DNA of 30,228 nt from AV69 sp036498205 (GTDB lineage: Bacteria > Verrucomicrobiota > Verrucomicrobiia > Chthoniobacterales > UBA10450). A program made the position numbers and the translations under genes. Shown here piece after piece: positions 1 to 7,413 of the stretch. The stretch's first letter is position 1. Each line of letters opens with the position of its first letter. The stretch is from assembly GCA_036498205.1 (NCBI GenBank), contig DASXIC010000107.1:1-30228 (forward strand), in the 5' to 3' direction. The notes under the pieces are model-generated. The model was not told where the DNA came from and searched no databases. It saw nothing but the letters and a program-made list of their open reading frames with translations.

Positions 1-693
1 GCGCGATTGAAACTGTCAATCGAAACTGCCGCTCGAGCGGCTCGCTTCGCATTTTTTGTTGATGTTGCCCGGCGAAGACGTTGGCGCACCATTTTTCTCG
101 GCCACCATGCGGACGATCTCGTTGAAACCGCGTTGCTTAACCTTTTCCGCGGGGCAAGTCCCGGTGGTCTTGCCTCGATGCAACCAATTTCAAGTCATCA
201 GATCGGCAGAACGGAATTGACCATCGTCCGGCCATTGCTCGGTGCCTGGCGTCGCGAGATCGACGCTTATGTAAAGCAGCATAATTTGAAATTCCGCGAG
301 GACGTGACGAACGCAAAACTCGATTCAACGCGAAATCGCGTCCGCCATCGAATCTTGCCCCAAATCGAGAAACAGCTCGGACGCGACGTGCGCAAGGCGA
401 TCTGGCGCGCCACTCAAATCTGGATGGAAGAAGAAGCGCTCTTGGAGTCGCTCGCAGGGGAGAATTCAGCTTCGATGCTTCAGCTCGACGTGCTCGATTT
501 GCGAAAAAAGCCGATTGCTCTCCAAAGGCGCGTTATTCGACGGTGGCTAATCGCTCAGCACGTCTCCGATATCGGATTTGAAGTTGTCGAAGAGATTCGT
601 GCATTACTCAATCCGGAGTGCAAAGCGGCCAAACTGAATTTGCCTCGGGGGCGCCACGTCCGCCGTCGGGCAAAGAAAATTTTCATCGAATAA
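1..693 (+). CDS. tilS: tRNA(Ile)-lysidine synthase, 3' part
   Basis: C-terminal 230 codons of TilS, the ATP-dependent ligase that attaches lysine to C34 of the tRNA-Ile CAU anticodon, changing its reading from AUG to AUA. The gene is cut by the left edge: the N-terminal PP-loop (SGGxDS-type) and start codon lie outside, and the frame is open from base 1. Visible are the conserved LGHHADDLVET block and the following NLFRGAS-GGLASM block of the N-type ATP pyrophosphatase fold, then an Arg-rich linker (TRNRVRHRILP) and a short helical domain ending in a basic LPRGRHVRRR stretch before TAA. The large C-terminal domain of E. coli TilS seems reduced, as in many short bacterial forms. gltX follows on the same strand after 76 bases. 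Confidence 0.9.
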   Translation, partial: ARLKLSIETAARAARFAFFVDVARRRRWRTIFLGHHADDLVETALLNLFRGASPGGLASMQPISSHQIGRTELTIVRPLLGAWRREIDAYVKQHNLKFREDVTNAKLDSTRNRVRHRILPQIEKQLGRDVRKAIWRATQIWMEEEALLESLAGENSASMLQLDVLDLRKKPIALQRRVIRRWLIAQHVSDIGFEVVEEIRALLNPECKAAKLNLPRGRHVRRRAKKIFIE

Positions 694-743
694 GACGCTA
701 CAAGGCGGGGATTTCTGCGTGTTAGTCAGCATTTGCGAGGTCG

Positions 744-769
744 TTCTCTTTCGCTCAGGGTGAGATGAC
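744..769. repeat. Degenerate copy of a 'GTCATCCTGAGC' dispersed repeat
   Basis: Read on the minus strand this stretch gives GTCATCTCACCCTGAGC followed by a GCGAAAGAG-like tail. It resembles the 3901-3928 copy with an insertion. It ends exactly at the base before the gltX ATG, so the repeat may have supplied part of the gltX leader (an AGGG stretch lies about 10 bases before the ATG). This assignment by eye is weak. Confidence 0.35.
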
Positions 770-2095
770 ATGACTTCGCCGGTTCGCGTTCGCTTTGCGC
801 CGTCTCCTACGGGCTATCTCCACATCGGTGGCGCGCGTACCGCGCTCTTCAACTGGCTTTTCGCCCGCCACCACAAGGGCAGCCTTGTCCTCAGAGTGGA
901 AGACACCGATAAATCGCGCAATACCGAGGAGGCCGCGGCCGCAATTTATGAGGGCTTACGCTGGCTCGGGCTGGAATGGGACGAAGGGCCGCATGTTGGC
1001 GGCGATTTCGGGCCATATTTTCAAAGTCAGCGTAATGAGATCTACGAGCGCCACCTCAGGAAATTGCAGGACGCAGGCCACATTTTCGAAGACGAAGGTG
1101 CGCTCCGTTTCCGTTCGCCGCGCGAGCATGTCATCGTCAACGACCTCGTCGCGGGCAAGATCGATTTCGATCTGACCAATCCGGGCACACATCCGGACAT
1201 GACTGTTCGCCGCCCCGATGGGTCGTGGATCTTTCATTTCGTAAACGTGGTGGATGATATTGAGATGAAAATCTCGCACGTCATTCGCGGCGAGGATCAT
1301 CTCTCGAACACGCCCAAACACATTGAGCTCTATCGGGCACTCGGCGCGGAGCCGCCGCAGTTCGCACACATCCCGCTGATCATGAACAAAGGAGGTTCAA
1401 AGATGAGCAAGCGAGACCAGGGGGCGAGCGTGGCATACTATATCAGGAGAGGATATTTGCCGGAAGCGGTGCGGAATTATCTATGCCTCCTTGGCTGGTC
1501 ACCCAAAGGCGATCGCGAAAAACTGCCAATTCAGGAGGTTATCAAGATCTTCGATCTGGAGAATGTCCTGCGGAGCCATGCCACTTTCGATCCTGACAAA
1601 TTGCATTGGCTAAATGGCGAATATGCGCGCGAGCTGGATGATGCGTCCTTTTATGCTTTGGCTGTGCAGAGCTTGAAATCGGCCGGGGTGAAAATAGACG
1701 AATTCCCTCAGGATTACGTGCGAGCAGCTCTCCAAACCTGCAAAGGCAAGATCAACACTTTCGACGAATTGCCGGCCTACTGCCGGTTTTATTTTACAGA
1801 AGATTTCGAATACGCGCCTGACAGCGTTGCCAAACATTTTACGGCGGAAAGCAAGTCACGTCTCGCTGCGGTTCGAGATGCATTGGCTGGCGTCGAGGAA
1901 TTCAGCGCGAGCGCGGTGGAAGTCCTCTTGAAGTCAACGGCGGCAAAGCTTGGTCTCAAAATCGGTGCGTTAATTCATCCTACTCGTCTCGCGGTCACCG
2001 GAAGCAATATTGGCCCGAGTCTGTATCACCTTCTCGAAGTTTTGGGAAAAGAGAAAGTCCTAAAGCGATTGGAGCGTGCGCTTCGAAATTTCTAA
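770..2095 (+). CDS. gltX: Glutamate--tRNA ligase
   Basis: Class I aminoacyl-tRNA synthetase that charges tRNA-Glu with glutamate in the cytoplasm. The ATG at 770 begins MTSPVRVRFAPSPTGYLHIGG, the standard bacterial GluRS N-terminus; the HIGH-type signature is HIGG at residues 18-21 and the KMSKS-type loop is KMSKR at 211-215. The RVEDTD motif of the Rossmann fold is near residue 43. The C-terminal anticodon-binding helical domain is complete, ending in TAA. At 441 residues it is slightly shorter than the 465-500 usual for the family, mainly in the C-terminal part. It is convergent with glnS, so the organism appears to have separate enzymes for Glu and Gln. Whether this GluRS also mischarges tRNA-Gln cannot be told from sequence. 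Confidence 0.97.
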   Translation: MTSPVRVRFAPSPTGYLHIGGARTALFNWLFARHHKGSLVLRVEDTDKSRNTEEAAAAIYEGLRWLGLEWDEGPHVGGDFGPYFQSQRNEIYERHLRKLQDAGHIFEDEGALRFRSPREHVIVNDLVAGKIDFDLTNPGTHPDMTVRRPDGSWIFHFVNVVDDIEMKISHVIRGEDHLSNTPKHIELYRALGAEPPQFAHIPLIMNKGGSKMSKRDQGASVAYYIRRGYLPEAVRNYLCLLGWSPKGDREKLPIQEVIKIFDLENVLRSHATFDPDKLHWLNGEYARELDDASFYALAVQSLKSAGVKIDEFPQDYVRAALQTCKGKINTFDELPAYCRFYFTEDFEYAPDSVAKHFTAESKSRLAAVRDALAGVEEFSASAVEVLLKSTAAKLGLKIGALIHPTRLAVTGSNIGPSLYHLLEVLGKEKVLKRLERALRNF

Positions 2096-2152
2096 GGACG
2101 CGGAGATTGCCTCTATCTCCTGCTTCGGGCCGATACGATGGCGATCAGGCGA

Positions 2153-3826
2153 TTATTTCTTTGTCGCCCAGGTGTCTTTGAGCGCAATCGTCCGATTCCA
2201 AACCTGTTTGTTACGGGTGGAATCGGGATCGACCGCGAAATAGCCAAGCCGCTCGAATTGATAGCGTTCCTCGGGTCGCGCGTCCTTGAGCGCTGGCTCG
2301 CACTTTGCCGTGACGATTTCGAGGGAGTGCGGGTTAATGAATGATTTGAAATCGCCACTCGCGTCCGGCTCGGGCACGCTAAAGAGCCGATCGTATAGCC
2401 GCACCTCGGCCTCGAATGCATGAGGCACACTGACCCAGTGGAGCGTGCCTTTGACTTTGCGGTTGGAAGTCGCGCCGCCCGACTTGCTTTCCAAATCAAC
2501 TGTACACCGTAGCTCAGTCACATTTCCCGCATCATCCTTCAGCACCTCCTCGCACTTGATGATGTAAGCGTATTTCAATCGCACCTCGCCGCCTGGTTTG
2601 AGCCGGAAATATTTGGGTGGCGGTATTTCCGCGAAATCGGCGCGGTCAATGAAAAGCTCGCGGCTGAACGGTATCTTGCGGCTTCCTGCCGCCGCGTCCT
2701 CCGGGTTATTGACGGCGTCGAGCTGCTCCACCTCAGCCGGCGGATAATTGGTAAGAGTTACTTTGATTGGATGAAGAACGGCGAGACGCCGCGTCGCGGC
2801 GCGATTGAGTTCTTCACGCACGGCATGTTCCAGCACCGCAATGTCAGTCATGCTGGGATACTTGGTGATACCGATGTTGTAGGCGAAGGCACGGAGCGCG
2901 CTCGCGGGCACACCGCGCCGGCGCAATCCGGATATCGTCAACATTCGAGGGTCGTCCCAACCGTTTACAAATTTCTCATTCACGAGCTGGATGAGTTTTC
3001 GTTTGCTCATTACCGAGTAGGTGAGGTTGAGCCGGGCGAATTCGTATTGATGCGGACGCGGCTGCGGCAGTTCGAGCGCTTCCAGAATCCAATCGTAAAG
3101 CGGGCGATGCACTTCGAATTCCAAAGTGCAAACCGAATGCGTGATCCCTTCGATGTAATCGCTGAGTGTATGCGCCCAGTCGTACATGGGATAAATGCAC
3201 CATTTGTTTCCAGTTCGATGGTGGGAGACGTGTCGAATCCGGTAGAGGACAGGGTCCCGCAGCCAAACGTTGGGGGCGCTCATATCGATTTTCGCCCGCA
3301 GCGTTCGCGCGCCATCCGGAAATTCGCCCGCCTTCATCCGCGCAAGCAGATCGAGGTTCTCCTGCACCGGCCGCTGCCTGAAGGAAGACTCTTTGCCGAG
3401 CCGGCGCAGTTCGTCGGTTTGCTCCGGCGTCATATCGCAAACATATGCCTTGCCCTTGCGCACAAGTTCGACCGCGTACTCATAAAACCGATCGAAGTAA
3501 TCCGAGGCGTAAAGAGGGGCGCCCCCAAGGTTTTTGTCAGCCCAGCCATCAACGAGCCAGTGCACGTCGGTCATGATGGAATCGACATACTCGGTCTCTT
3601 CCTTGGCCGGATTGGTATCATCCATCCGGACGTTGCAGACTCCCGCGAACTCGTGCGCGATACCGAAGTTTAGACAGATCGATTTGGCGTGGCCGATATG
3701 AAGATAACCATTCGGCTCGGGCGGAAAACGCGTTCGAATATGCCCCTGGCGGCCGCTACGTAGGTCCTCAGCCACGATATCGCGGATAAAATCGGAGGGT
3801 CGCGCGATGTCAGCCTGTTCATTCAT
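2153..3826 (-). CDS. glnS: Glutamine--tRNA ligase
   Basis: Class I synthetase that charges tRNA-Gln directly. The ATG at 3826 starts a 557-residue protein, matching the family length (E. coli about 554). The PPEPNGYLHIGHAKS signature is at residues 35-49 (HIGH at 43-46), followed by the RMDDTNP motif; the KMSKS loop is the VMSKR variant at 272-276, typical of GlnRS. The two beta-barrel anticodon-binding domains follow (from about residue 340), including the YFRLKPGGEVRLKYAYIIKC stretch. GlnRS has a patchy distribution among bacteria, many of which use the GatCAB amidotransferase instead, and is thought to have been acquired from eukaryotes. It is convergent with gltX, 57 bases apart, with only a weak 5-bp stem between them; upstream it is divergent from aroE. 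Confidence 0.97.
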   Translation of the reverse strand: MNEQADIARPSDFIRDIVAEDLRSGRQGHIRTRFPPEPNGYLHIGHAKSICLNFGIAHEFAGVCNVRMDDTNPAKEETEYVDSIMTDVHWLVDGWADKNLGGAPLYASDYFDRFYEYAVELVRKGKAYVCDMTPEQTDELRRLGKESSFRQRPVQENLDLLARMKAGEFPDGARTLRAKIDMSAPNVWLRDPVLYRIRHVSHHRTGNKWCIYPMYDWAHTLSDYIEGITHSVCTLEFEVHRPLYDWILEALELPQPRPHQYEFARLNLTYSVMSKRKLIQLVNEKFVNGWDDPRMLTISGLRRRGVPASALRAFAYNIGITKYPSMTDIAVLEHAVREELNRAATRRLAVLHPIKVTLTNYPPAEVEQLDAVNNPEDAAAGSRKIPFSRELFIDRADFAEIPPPKYFRLKPGGEVRLKYAYIIKCEEVLKDDAGNVTELRCTVDLESKSGGATSNRKVKGTLHWVSVPHAFEAEVRLYDRLFSVPEPDASGDFKSFINPHSLEIVTAKCEPALKDARPEERYQFERLGYFAVDPDSTRNKQVWNRTIALKDTWATKK

Positions 3827-3900
3827 TGCCGTAGCGCGAAATTATCGACGAAGGGGTAGATCGACAATATTCGCGTCTTGAAGCTAAACTATCCGCGCGC

Positions 3901-3928
3901 GTCATCCTGAGCAAAGCGAAGGATCTCA
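3901..3928. repeat. Dispersed intergenic repeat, GTCATCCTGAGC type
   Basis: The stretch starting GTCATCCTGAGCAAAGCGAA matches a sequence seen repeatedly between genes in several environmental bacterial phyla. It lies in the glnS/aroE divergent spacer. Read as protein on the minus strand it gives the LRFAQDD string typical of spurious ORFs over such repeats. It is a single arm here; a related full element with two arms is at 6940-7022. Confidence 0.55.
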
Positions 3929-4026
3929 CTGACGATGTGCACGTTCAACGGGTGTGAGATAATAGTTTGGATGAGGTCCCTCAATCCGAGCGGGAGGCTG
4001 TGCCTGTGCGAGTCGGGCAGGTTCAA

Positions 4027-4941
4027 ATGAAGGAGGTTTACACACTGGAAGATCTCAGAAATTGGCGCGAGATCGCAGACAAGATCAGCCCGCCGATTCG
4101 TCTCGGCGTTTTTGGCGATCCCGTAATGCATTCGTTGTCTCCGCAATTGCAGAATGCGGCGCTTAAAGATGCTGAGATCGAAATGCAATACGCGCGGTTT
4201 CATATTCACCCTGACGAACTCCGTGAGGCAGTTCAGCTTGCGCGCGATTGTCGATTCGTCGGTCTAAATTTCACTGTCCCGCACAAAATCGCGGCTGCCG
4301 GGTTGGTGGATTCGGTCGATGAATCCAGCAAAAAAATCGGCGCGATTAACACGGTCCGAATCGTGGACGGGGCACTTGCCGGGTTTAATACCGATGGCGA
4401 AGGATTTGGGCGAGCGATTCGCGATCATTTCGCCATCGATCTGCGCGATCTTCGGGTGCTGGTGTTGGGAGCGGGCGGCGCCGCCCGCGCTATCGCGTTT
4501 CACTGCGCGTCGGAGAGATGCGAGCGGCTGGTGATCGTGAATCGCGATCCGAAAAAGGCGAACCGGCTGATCGACGAGCTTCGTCCGGGGTTTATCGGCC
4601 CACGCGTGCTCGGACCGGTCGCTCGGCTTGAAGCGGTGCCGTGGGAGGAAAGCGCGATCCGCTTTCAACTGGCAAATCTCGATCTTGTTGTAAACGCCAC
4701 GCCCCTTGGATTGCAGGCGCGCGATCCTTCTCCCATTCCCGCTCGAGCGCTTGCACCGCACTTGATGGTTTTTGATACCGGGTATGGAACAGCAAAGACT
4801 CCTTTCGTTCGCGCGGCGGAGGAGGCAGGCGCGCGTGCAGCCGATGGACGGCTAATGCTCATGCATCAAGGTGCGGCGAGTTTTGAAATCTGGTTCGAGC
4901 GACCTGCTCCGTTTACGGCCATGCGTGAGGCCCTTAAATAA
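4027..4941 (+). CDS. aroE: Shikimate dehydrogenase
   Basis: NADPH-dependent reduction of 3-dehydroshikimate to shikimate, fourth step of the chorismate pathway for aromatic amino acids. I chose the ATG at 4027 (304 residues), preceded by AGGTTCAA, over an in-frame TTG at 3967 because the family begins near the YTLEDLRNW block. Visible are the substrate motif HSLSPQLQN (35-43), the catalytic lysine in TVPHK (K87), NT at 108-109, NTDGEGF (121-127, catalytic Asp 123), the NADP loop GAGGAA (148-153), and a C-terminal QGAASFEIW helix. It is divergent from glnS and followed by a hairpin-rich 151-base spacer before convergent proC. The leading YTLEDLRNW segment adds about 20 residues ahead of the usual bacterial AroE start. 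Confidence 0.95.
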   Translation: MKEVYTLEDLRNWREIADKISPPIRLGVFGDPVMHSLSPQLQNAALKDAEIEMQYARFHIHPDELREAVQLARDCRFVGLNFTVPHKIAAAGLVDSVDESSKKIGAINTVRIVDGALAGFNTDGEGFGRAIRDHFAIDLRDLRVLVLGAGGAARAIAFHCASERCERLVIVNRDPKKANRLIDELRPGFIGPRVLGPVARLEAVPWEESAIRFQLANLDLVVNATPLGLQARDPSPIPARALAPHLMVFDTGYGTAKTPFVRAAEEAGARAADGRLMLMHQGAASFEIWFERPAPFTAMREALK

Positions 4942-4954
4942 TCGATCGATTTTC

Positions 4955-4976
4955 CGGGCGGTTCGGTGAACTGCCC
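4955..4976. repeat. Palindrome A, copy 1 (hairpin after aroE)
   Basis: GGGCGGTTC at 4956-4964 and GAACTGCCC at 4968-4976 form a 9-bp stem (one G-T pair) with a 3-base loop, 14 bases after the aroE stop. No T-run follows, so it is not a classic terminator, although it may act as one. The minus strand of 7337-7357 matches it at 19 of 21 positions. Confidence 0.6.
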
Positions 4977-5048
4977 CTACCAAAGCGCCGACGATCGGAC
5001 CACCGTCGCAATCACACCAACGTATTCGAAATTAACTCCGCCCGGTGG

Positions 5049-5070
5049 GGGCGATTGACCTCAATCGCCC
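5049..5070. repeat. Palindrome B, copy 1
   Basis: GGGCGATTGA (5049-5058) and TCAATCGCCC (5061-5070) form a perfect 10-bp inverted repeat around CC. An equally perfect copy is at 7290-7311. It lies downstream of proC and aroE (convergent), where it could mark transcript ends for both strands. Confidence 0.65.
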
Positions 5071-5092
5071 GTTGACGCCTCGGTCCTACGAC

Positions 5093-5911
5093 CTACTGGT
5101 TTTCCCTGGCCATTTCTCCGCCGCGGGCGGCCGCGGCTTCGACGGCGGCACTGATTCCGGCAGCGGTCGACCGCCCCTCCATCACTTGGAGGCCCGCAGC
5201 GGTGGTCCCACCAGGCGTTACGACCATTGCTATTAGTTCCTCAGGTGTTTTGTTGCTGCTCAGCGCGAGCTCAGCCGCTCCGGAAACCGTTTGGGCGGCG
5301 AGTTTCAAGGCATCTTTCTCATTTTTTAGGCCGGCTTTGATACCTCCCGCCCCGAGCGCTTTTATCATCACGTAAACAAAAGCAGGGCCGCTACCGCCCA
5401 AAGCCGTGACGGCATCGATTTCGTCATCATCGACCTCGACCGCAATGCCAATGGCATCAAAGATTGTGCGCACTTTACCGCGATCTTCGTTCGTCGTTCT
5501 CGAGCCCGCAGCCAAGGCAGACGCGGCGCAGCCGATTGCGCTCGGAGTATTTGTTATGACGCGCATCACCCGAGCGGGGGTCGCTGCCTCGATGTTACGG
5601 ATCCGAACGCCCGCGGCCAGAGAGACGACCAGCTTGTGTTCAACGCCATCGCCGATTTCCCGCAAAATGGGCAAGACCATTTGTGGTTTGACCCCGAGAA
5701 ATATCAAATCGGCCGAGGCAGCGAGCTCGCGATTGTTTTGCGCAATGGCGATGCCGAGATCGTCCCGCAACGATTCACGCAACGCGGCATTCGGTTCGCT
5801 CACAATAATTTGGTTGGGGGCGCAAAACTTCTTTAGCAGCAGCCCTCGGATAACTGAGCCCGCGAGTTTGCCCGCACCGATAAAACCGACCTGATAACGT
5901 GACTGGCCCAT
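5093..5911 (-). CDS. proC: Pyrroline-5-carboxylate reductase
   Basis: Last step of proline synthesis: NAD(P)H reduction of 1-pyrroline-5-carboxylate to proline. The 272-residue protein has the usual length. The Rossmann nucleotide loop GFIGAGKLAG is at 9-18, the VKPQ motif near 74, MRVITNTP at 116-123, and the dimer/catalytic helical domain with GGSGPAF (172-178), VTPGGTT (231-237) and the AAGLQVMEG that follows. The start ATG at 5911 gives MGQSRYQVGFIGAG. Its start codon lies 12 bases from the putative GTG start of divergent nadA, so its promoter must sit inside or beyond what would be nadA's first codons. It is convergent with aroE across a spacer with two palindromes. Confidence 0.96.
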   Translation of the reverse strand: MGQSRYQVGFIGAGKLAGSVIRGLLLKKFCAPNQIIVSEPNAALRESLRDDLGIAIAQNNRELAASADLIFLGVKPQMVLPILREIGDGVEHKLVVSLAAGVRIRNIEAATPARVMRVITNTPSAIGCAASALAAGSRTTNEDRGKVRTIFDAIGIAVEVDDDEIDAVTALGGSGPAFVYVMIKALGAGGIKAGLKNEKDALKLAAQTVSGAAELALSSNKTPEELIAMVVTPGGTTAAGLQVMEGRSTAAGISAAVEAAAARGGEMARENQ

Positions 5912-5923
5912 TTGTGAATCAAC

Positions 5924-6931
5924 GTGCAGCAGCGATATTATTCAGTGGTAAACGCGGCTGTAAACTTTGCTCCGAGCCGGAGTGGCATTAATCCGAGCCG
6001 GAATGGCGTTGATCTGGCAGCGGAAATTTTGGAGCTGAAACACGAGCGCAACGCCGTCATCCTCGCGCATAATTATCAGGTGCCCGAGCTTCAGGATATC
6101 GCCGATTTTGTCGGCGATTCGCTTGGGTTGAGCTATCAGGCGGCAAAAACCGACGCTGAAGTCATTCTTTTTTGCGGGGTTCACTTTATGGCCGAGACGG
6201 CCAAGATCATTAATCCGGCCAAACGGGTTATTCTGCCCGATCTTGACGCCGGTTGTTCGCTTTCGGAGTCCTGCCCACCCGAGGCGCTGGCTGCGTTTTT
6301 GAAGAAGAACGCGGAGAAAAACTACTACGTGATTGCCTATATTAACTGTAGCGCCGGCGTGAAAGCGCAGAGCGATGTGATCTGCACCAGCGGTAATGCC
6401 GAGAAGATCGTCAATGCTGCGCCGGCCGAGCGTAACATCCTCTTCGTGCCGGATCAGAATCTCGGAGCCTGGGTGATGGAGCGGACAGGTCGCAAAATGG
6501 ATTTGTGGCGGGGGACCTGTTACGTGCACGTCGAGTTTACTGCGCGCAGCATCGGAAAAATCCGGGAAGAATATCCGGGAGCGCCGCTGGTTGCGCACCC
6601 CGAGTGCACAGCGGCGGTCCGCATGCTCGCGGACGAGGTTTGTTCGACTGAAAAGATGGTCTCGTTCTGCAAGAGTTCGGATGCCGACACAATTATTGTG
6701 GCTACTGAAGCCGGTATGCTGCACCGATTGAAAAAGGAAATTCCCGGCAAGAATTTCGTACCGGGACCAACAGAGCACTGCGCCTGCGCGGAGTGCCGGT
6801 TCATGAAAATGAACACGCTGGAAAAGGCGTTCAATGCCTTGCGAGATCTTGAGCCGGAAATCATTTTACCCGAATGGCTGCGCGAGCGCGCTGAAGCGCC
6901 GATCTTGCGAATGCTGGAGCTGAGCAAATAG
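5924..6931 (+). CDS. nadA: Quinolinate synthase A
   Basis: [4Fe-4S] enzyme condensing iminoaspartate with dihydroxyacetone phosphate to quinolinate, in de novo NAD synthesis. With the GTG at 5924 the protein is 335 residues. Core motifs are AVILAHNYQ (44-52), GDSLGLS, DVICTSGNA (151-159) and HPEC (225-228). By alignment to E. coli NadA the cluster ligands are C111 (DAGCSL), C199 (RGTCYVH) and C291 in CACAECRFMKMN. The start is uncertain: no in-frame ATG exists before the conserved core, the first 30 codons are poorly conserved and contain a 21-base tandem repeat. Later starts (GTG 5945, TTG 6029) would still give a complete enzyme and leave room for a promoter. No nadB or nadC is adjacent. 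Confidence 0.94.
   Translation: MQQRYYSVVNAAVNFAPSRSGINPSRNGVDLAAEILELKHERNAVILAHNYQVPELQDIADFVGDSLGLSYQAAKTDAEVILFCGVHFMAETAKIINPAKRVILPDLDAGCSLSESCPPEALAAFLKKNAEKNYYVIAYINCSAGVKAQSDVICTSGNAEKIVNAAPAERNILFVPDQNLGAWVMERTGRKMDLWRGTCYVHVEFTARSIGKIREEYPGAPLVAHPECTAAVRMLADEVCSTEKMVSFCKSSDADTIIVATEAGMLHRLKKEIPGKNFVPGPTEHCACAECRFMKMNTLEKAFNALRDLEPEIILPEWLRERAEAPILRMLELSK
5972..6013 (+). repeat. 21-base tandem repeat, possible operator
   Basis: Two adjacent 21-base units (5972-5992 and 5993-6013), both starting CCGAGCCGGA, are identical at 18 of 21 positions, and all three differences are A/G. They lie at the 5' end of the nadA reading frame (PSRSGIN/PSRNGVD) and in the proC/nadA divergent region. 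A 21-base period equals two helical turns, as expected for tandem regulator sites. That function is an inference. Confidence 0.5.
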
Positions 6932-6939
6932 GATCGATC

Positions 6940-7022
6940 TGTCATTGCGAGCACAGTCCAGGATCGGTAACTCTCTTGCAAAATTGAACAGCCAAGATGT
7001 TTCGATTTCGCTCGGCATGACA
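6940..7022. repeat. 83-base element with terminal inverted repeats
   Basis: It begins TGTCATTGCGAGC (6940-6952) and ends GCTCGGCATGACA (7010-7022). The ends are inverted copies of each other at 11 of 13 positions. It starts 9 bases after the nadA stop. The ends are related to the GTCATCCTGAGC repeat at 3901. No flanking target duplication is clear. It looks like a small non-coding dispersed repeat of REP/MITE type. Confidence 0.6.
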
Positions 7023-7138
7023 AAGCCCGAACCGTTCGGGCAAGCGCGCAGTGGCGCTGATCCGGCGGAGCTGAACTCCACAATTAGCGGATAGGTTAAA
7101 CGCAAATTGACCAAAATTAATCGTGGCCAACCATGATT

Positions 7139-7201
7139 TGTAGCCGTCTCGCTCTGTTGAGGCGTGTGGCGAAGACACGGTCACAGAGCGCTGTGGCTAC
7201 A
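7139..7201. repeat. TGTAGC...GCTACA compound hairpin
   Basis: The left arm at 7139-7157 (TGTAGCC...CGCTCTGT) pairs with the right arm at 7183-7201 (ACAGAGCG...GGCTACA) at 15 of 19 positions. Inside the loop, CGTGT (7163-7167) pairs with ACACG (7175-7179) around GGCGAAG, giving a two-storey cruciform. A 61-base stretch with similar ends lies at 14033-14093. Confidence 0.55.
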
Positions 7202-7289
7202 GGGCAGCTGCTGATCGCGCGACAAAAGGCAGATGGAAGCGGACGCAAACGAGTCAAGCTCGGTGCCTATAGTCACAAACGCTCTCGGA

Positions 7290-7311
7290 GGGCGATTGAG
7301 TTCAATCGCCC
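7290..7311. repeat. Palindrome B, copy 2
   Basis: GGGCGATTGA (7290-7299) and TCAATCGCCC (7302-7311) form a perfect 10-bp inverted repeat around GT. The arms are identical to copy 1 at 5049-5070; only the two loop bases differ. Confidence 0.65.
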
Positions 7312-7336
7312 CTGCCTTGCCGATTCTGCAGGTAGA

Positions 7337-7357
7337 GGCGGTCCACCGAACCGCCCG
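7337..7357. repeat. Palindrome A, copy 2
   Basis: GGCGGTCC and GAACCGCC form an imperfect 8-bp stem. On the minus strand the stretch matches 4955-4975 at 19 of 21 positions. It lies 25 bases from palindrome B, so both palindrome types recur together. Confidence 0.55.
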
Positions 7358-7413
7358 CACCATGCTCGATTAGATTTGTTTTTGATCACCGCGATTCCTT
7401 AAGTTCGCCGGCA

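Larger units (their letters stand above)
6932..7413. other. 482-base intergenic region with several palindromic elements
   Basis: No convincing gene lies between nadA and the CHASE2 gene. In order it holds the 83-base terminal-inverted-repeat element (6940-7022), about 115 bases with little structure, the TGTAGC...GCTACA compound hairpin (7139-7201), palindrome B (7290-7311) and palindrome A (7337-7357). Short open frames here translate to repeat-like peptides and match no family I recognise. The promoter for the CHASE2 gene should lie in its last part, but I cannot point to clear -35/-10 boxes. Confidence 0.7.

Noticed and set aside
2771..3673. 300-codon open frame on the plus strand opposite glnS
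   Set aside because: It is entirely antisense to a well-conserved gene and its translation resembles no family; long antisense frames are common at this base composition.
5942..6778. 278-codon open frame on the minus strand opposite nadA
   Set aside because: Antisense to a conserved enzyme with intact cluster cysteines; no recognisable family.
7133..7402. 89-codon open frame in the nadA/CHASE2 spacer
   Set aside because: It runs through three palindromic repeats (7139-7201, 7290-7311, 7337-7357) and its translation is repeat-derived, so it is unlikely to be a gene.
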